5,485 nt of DNA, from contig CAIXUF010000260.1 in assembly GCA_903922535.1 (NCBI GenBank), positions 1 through 5,485 of the forward strand, in the 5' to 3' direction. A program made the position numbers and the translations under genes. Shown one piece after another: positions 5,484 through 5,485 of the stretch; position 1 is the stretch's first letter; every line of letters starts with the position of its first letter. Source of the DNA: Candidatus Hydrogenedentota bacterium (GTDB taxonomy: Bacteria > Hydrogenedentota > Hydrogenedentia > Hydrogenedentiales > CAITNO01). The notes beneath the pieces are model-generated. The model was not told the DNA's origin, made no database searches, and worked only from the letters and a program-made list of their open reading frames with translations.

Positions 5484-5484
5484 T
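5456..5484 (+). promoter_or_regulatory. Near-consensus sigma70 promoter reading out of the window
   Basis: TTGGCA (5456-5461, five of six consensus bases) and a perfect TATAAT (5479-5484) are separated by exactly 17 bp of AT-rich spacer. Transcription would begin a few bases beyond the window end. This quality is often seen before stable-RNA or highly expressed genes, but the downstream sequence is not available. It is divergent from the hydrolase promoter. Confidence 0.6.
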
Positions 5485-5485
5485 C

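Noticed and set aside
1..5485. CRISPR array, tRNA or rRNA gene, insertion sequence, phage or defence system
   Set aside because: I looked for regularly spaced repeats, tRNA or rRNA signature sequences and transposase or nuclease motifs, and saw none; the repeats present are short tandem units or single palindromes.

Overview
This is a bacterial window of moderately high GC. Its three large genes all lie on the minus strand and fill about 1028-5251. The wide spacers at both ends contain simple repeats and palindromes. Gene style (Shine-Dalgarno sites, no introns) is bacterial. The spacer repeats (a CGCAARGAR tract, a CTTYGTC tract, ATTCTGA units and a GGCAGAC/GTCTGCC hairpin) are of a kind I associate with environmental Planctomycetota, Verrucomicrobiota/Lentisphaerota and Hydrogenedentota genomes. 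The large glycoside-hydrolase-like protein fits that group too. The taxonomic placement is an inference from style, not a match.

Layout, left to right. Bases 1-682 hold no convincing gene but contain a degenerate hairpin repeat (98-122), a three-copy 9-mer (199-225), a four-copy 7-mer (376-403) and a short dyad (632-644). A candidate small hydrophobic protein of 52 residues with an internal 22-residue repeat is on the plus strand at 683-841. Bases 842-1027 are non-coding and include a 2 x 14 bp tandem repeat. Next come, on the minus strand, a 752-residue multidomain TIM-barrel-like protein (1028-3286) and, upstream of it in transcription order, a periplasmic sugar-type substrate-binding protein (3222-4229). 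Their predicted reading frames overlap by 65 nt. A 188-bp spacer (4230-4417) carries a second copy of the hairpin repeat and an ATTCTGA tract. It separates this pair from a monoacylglycerol-lipase-like alpha/beta hydrolase (4418-5251).

The right edge (5252-5485) is a divergent regulatory region. It has an extended -10 type promoter reading into the hydrolase, several short dyads, and a near-consensus sigma70 promoter (TTGGCA-17-TATAAT) reading rightward out of the window, so the next transcript probably starts just beyond base 5485.

The binding protein and the TIM-barrel protein look like one transcriptional unit, plausibly concerned with binding and processing a carbohydrate. No ABC permease or ATPase is visible, so the binding protein is an orphan here. 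The hydrolase is probably a separate unit with its own promoter. I do not see a clear new multi-gene system. The items most worth a second look are the small repeat protein, the 65-nt overlap, the TIM-barrel protein without a recognisable catalytic glutamate pair, the dispersed hairpin repeat, and the regulatory region at the right edge.
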